Positions 6,796-8,009 of a stretch of 8,009 bases of DNA are shown piece by piece. Every line of letters starts with the position of its first letter. Position 1 is the first letter of the stretch. Source of the DNA: Micrococcales bacterium (GTDB lineage Bacteria; Actinomycetota; Actinomycetes; S36-B12; UBA10799). The translations under genes and the position numbers were made by a program. Where the stretch lies: the NCBI GenBank assembly GCA_023252115.1, contig JAHEXM010000049.1, forward strand, positions 1,103 to 9,111. Reading direction: 5' to 3'. The notes below the pieces were generated by a model that made no database searches, was not told the DNA's origin, and saw only the letters and a program-made list of their open reading frames with translations.

Positions 6796-6865
6796 GGGCG
6801 CTGGCCGCAGAGTTTCGCGCTGCAAGCGTCCCAAACCTGTGGCACATTGATGATGAAACCATCGT

Positions 6866-6874
6866 GGAGGAGAG
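6866..6874 (+). promoter_or_regulatory. Strong ribosome binding site of the PhoD-like gene
   Basis: GGAGGAGAG lies directly before the ATG at 6877, with 6 nt between GGAGG and the start codon. It fixes this ATG over the second in-frame ATG at 6886. It is the best Shine-Dalgarno match in the window. Confidence 0.75.
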
Positions 6875-6876
6875 TC

Positions 6877-8009
6877 ATGACCATCATGGGCAGAGGAAAG
6901 TTGTTGACCTCTGGCACGTGTGTCGCTGCCTTGCTGGCAGCTTCAACAGGTTGCTCAACTGGTGCAAGCTCAGGTGACATTGACCGCAATGCAGGCCACG
7001 GAGCCACCCAGGCAGGCTTCAAGTACGGGGTTAGTTCCGGAGGCGTGACCGACTCTCAGGCAATGCTCTGGACACGAGCTGACTCGGCTGGGCAGGTCAC
7101 TGTCGAAATGCGGGCTGACTCAAATTTCGGCACCTGCCCATCCGCTTCTCGTGAGGGCAGTGTGTTCTTTAAGCAGCTGCAAGCCGCGCCTGATCACGAT
7201 CTGACCGTGCAAACAACGGCCGTGGGACTGAAGGCAAACACTCAGTATTGGTTTAGGTTCTGCGATTCAGGTGGGACCAGCACTGTGGGTCGAATATTGA
7301 CTGCGCCCGCTGCCAACTCGGCGACTGATGTGCGCTTTGCCTTTAGCGGCGATGCGACTGCAGAAACAGCCCAGGATGCTCCGCCGAGCGACACAACGCC
7401 CTTTTACAACGGCTTTGCCACTTATCGTTCAATGGCGGCCGAAAACAACCACTTCAACATAAACGGCGGCGACGTGATTTACGCCGACAGCGTCGTACCA
7501 CCGCGCAAAGCGAAATGGGCAGAAACTATCCCCGAAAAGTGGGCGAAGTACCGACAAAATCTCAATCAGAATGAGCTCCAGGAGTTTCGCGCGAACACCA
7601 GCACTTATAACCACTGGGATGACCACGAATTCGACAATGGCTTCTACGTTTCGCCGAGCGACCCGAAGTCCGTGCAGCAATACCAATGGGGCGTTACTGC
7701 ATTCCGCGACTACATGCCAGCGTCGTACACCACGAAAGACGGGATATACAAGGTGTACCACTGGGGCAAGAATCTTGATGTGTTTGTCTTAGACGAGACC
7801 TCGTTTCGAACAGTCCCTGTTGACGAAATGCCGACCAAAGAATGTCTCAATCCTGACGACAAAAACAAGATCGACCGCATGCCAACGATGCCACAGGCCC
7901 AACGCCATCGGATGGCAGGATTATTGAAAGCGCCGTGGCTCAACTGGAAAGTGAGTGATCGGTGTAAGTCCCTAATCAACGATCCCAATCGGTCGATTTT
8001 GGGTAAACA
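6877..8009 (+). CDS. phoD: PhoD-type alkaline phosphatase/phosphodiesterase lipoprotein (partial, C-terminus beyond right edge)
   Basis: The visible 377 residues open with a short basic stretch (R6, K8), a hydrophobic core (about 9-22) and a lipobox-like ASTGC, making Cys26 the likely lipidated residue, so the enzyme would sit on the outer face of the membrane. Residues about 46-145 (FKYGVSSGGVTDSQAMLWTR onward) match the N-terminal fibronectin-like PhoD_N domain. The catalytic metallophosphatase domain starts near 151 with FAFSGDAT (Asp159), GGDVIYAD (197-204, Asp199) and NHWDDHEFDN (245-254, Asp248, Asp249, His250), the usual metal-binding signatures. The family releases phosphate from monoesters and diesters, using Fe and Ca in known members. 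Unlike most PhoD proteins it has no twin-arginine motif. It is divergent from the TMEM175-like gene, with 93 bp between. No clear Pho-box repeat was found upstream. The substrate is unproved. Confidence 0.88.
   Translation, partial: MTIMGRGKLLTSGTCVAALLAASTGCSTGASSGDIDRNAGHGATQAGFKYGVSSGGVTDSQAMLWTRADSAGQVTVEMRADSNFGTCPSASREGSVFFKQLQAAPDHDLTVQTTAVGLKANTQYWFRFCDSGGTSTVGRILTAPAANSATDVRFAFSGDATAETAQDAPPSDTTPFYNGFATYRSMAAENNHFNINGGDVIYADSVVPPRKAKWAETIPEKWAKYRQNLNQNELQEFRANTSTYNHWDDHEFDNGFYVSPSDPKSVQQYQWGVTAFRDYMPASYTTKDGIYKVYHWGKNLDVFVLDETSFRTVPVDEMPTKECLNPDDKNKIDRMPTMPQAQRHRMAGLLKAPWLNWKVSDRCKSLINDPNRSILGK

Noticed and set aside
6784..6865. Pho-box-like repeats upstream of the PhoD gene
   Set aside because: I looked for spaced direct repeats of the kind bound by PhoP/PhoB and found none that matched well enough to report.
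7429..7988. Minus-strand frames of 92-110 codons near the right edge
   Set aside because: They lie opposite the PhoD catalytic domain, whose metal-binding motifs are intact on the plus strand.

Overview
This window is a compact, densely coded stretch from what is most likely an actinobacterium of moderate G+C content. That assignment is inference. It rests on the membrane-anchored esterase with an N-terminal two-helix anchor, the FAD reductase with a C-terminal Reductase_C-type domain, GTG starts, and several genes that lack a Shine-Dalgarno site but have a TANNNT-like hexamer just upstream, as expected for leaderless transcripts. There are no RNA genes, CRISPR arrays or insertion sequences that I can see, and no gene-free gap longer than about 130 bases.

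Layout: (1) positions 1-3283 are all on the minus strand. Transcription would run from a dienelactone-hydrolase family enzyme (2540-3283) to an FAD/NAD(P)H ferredoxin-reductase-like protein (1235-2455) to a membrane-anchored alpha/beta-hydrolase esterase (1107 down to the left edge, C-terminus cut off). (2) A 107-bp divergent gap (3284-3390) carries a 20-bp imperfect palindrome ending three bases before the GTG start of a secreted matrixin-type zinc protease (3391-4125, plus). (3) A CPA1-type cation:proton antiporter follows (4177-5421, plus). Its stop codon directly abuts the stop codon of a convergent two-repeat TMEM175-like channel protein (5422-6783, minus). (4) A 93-bp divergent gap separates the channel from a PhoD-type phosphatase/phosphodiesterase lipoprotein (6877 to the right edge, C-terminus cut off).

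How the genes may work together: the minus-strand trio combines two alpha/beta hydrolases with a flavin reductase and may be one operon, but the substrates cannot be read from the sequence. The antiporter and TMEM175-like protein both move monovalent cations and sit tail to tail, which suggests a small ion-homeostasis pair. The protease and PhoD protein are exported enzymes for extracellular protein and phosphate-ester turnover. I see no convincing undescribed defence or mobile system. The points most worth a second look are the tandem-repeat bacterial TMEM175 protein, the palindrome over the protease start, and the structured overlap of the convergent 3' ends.
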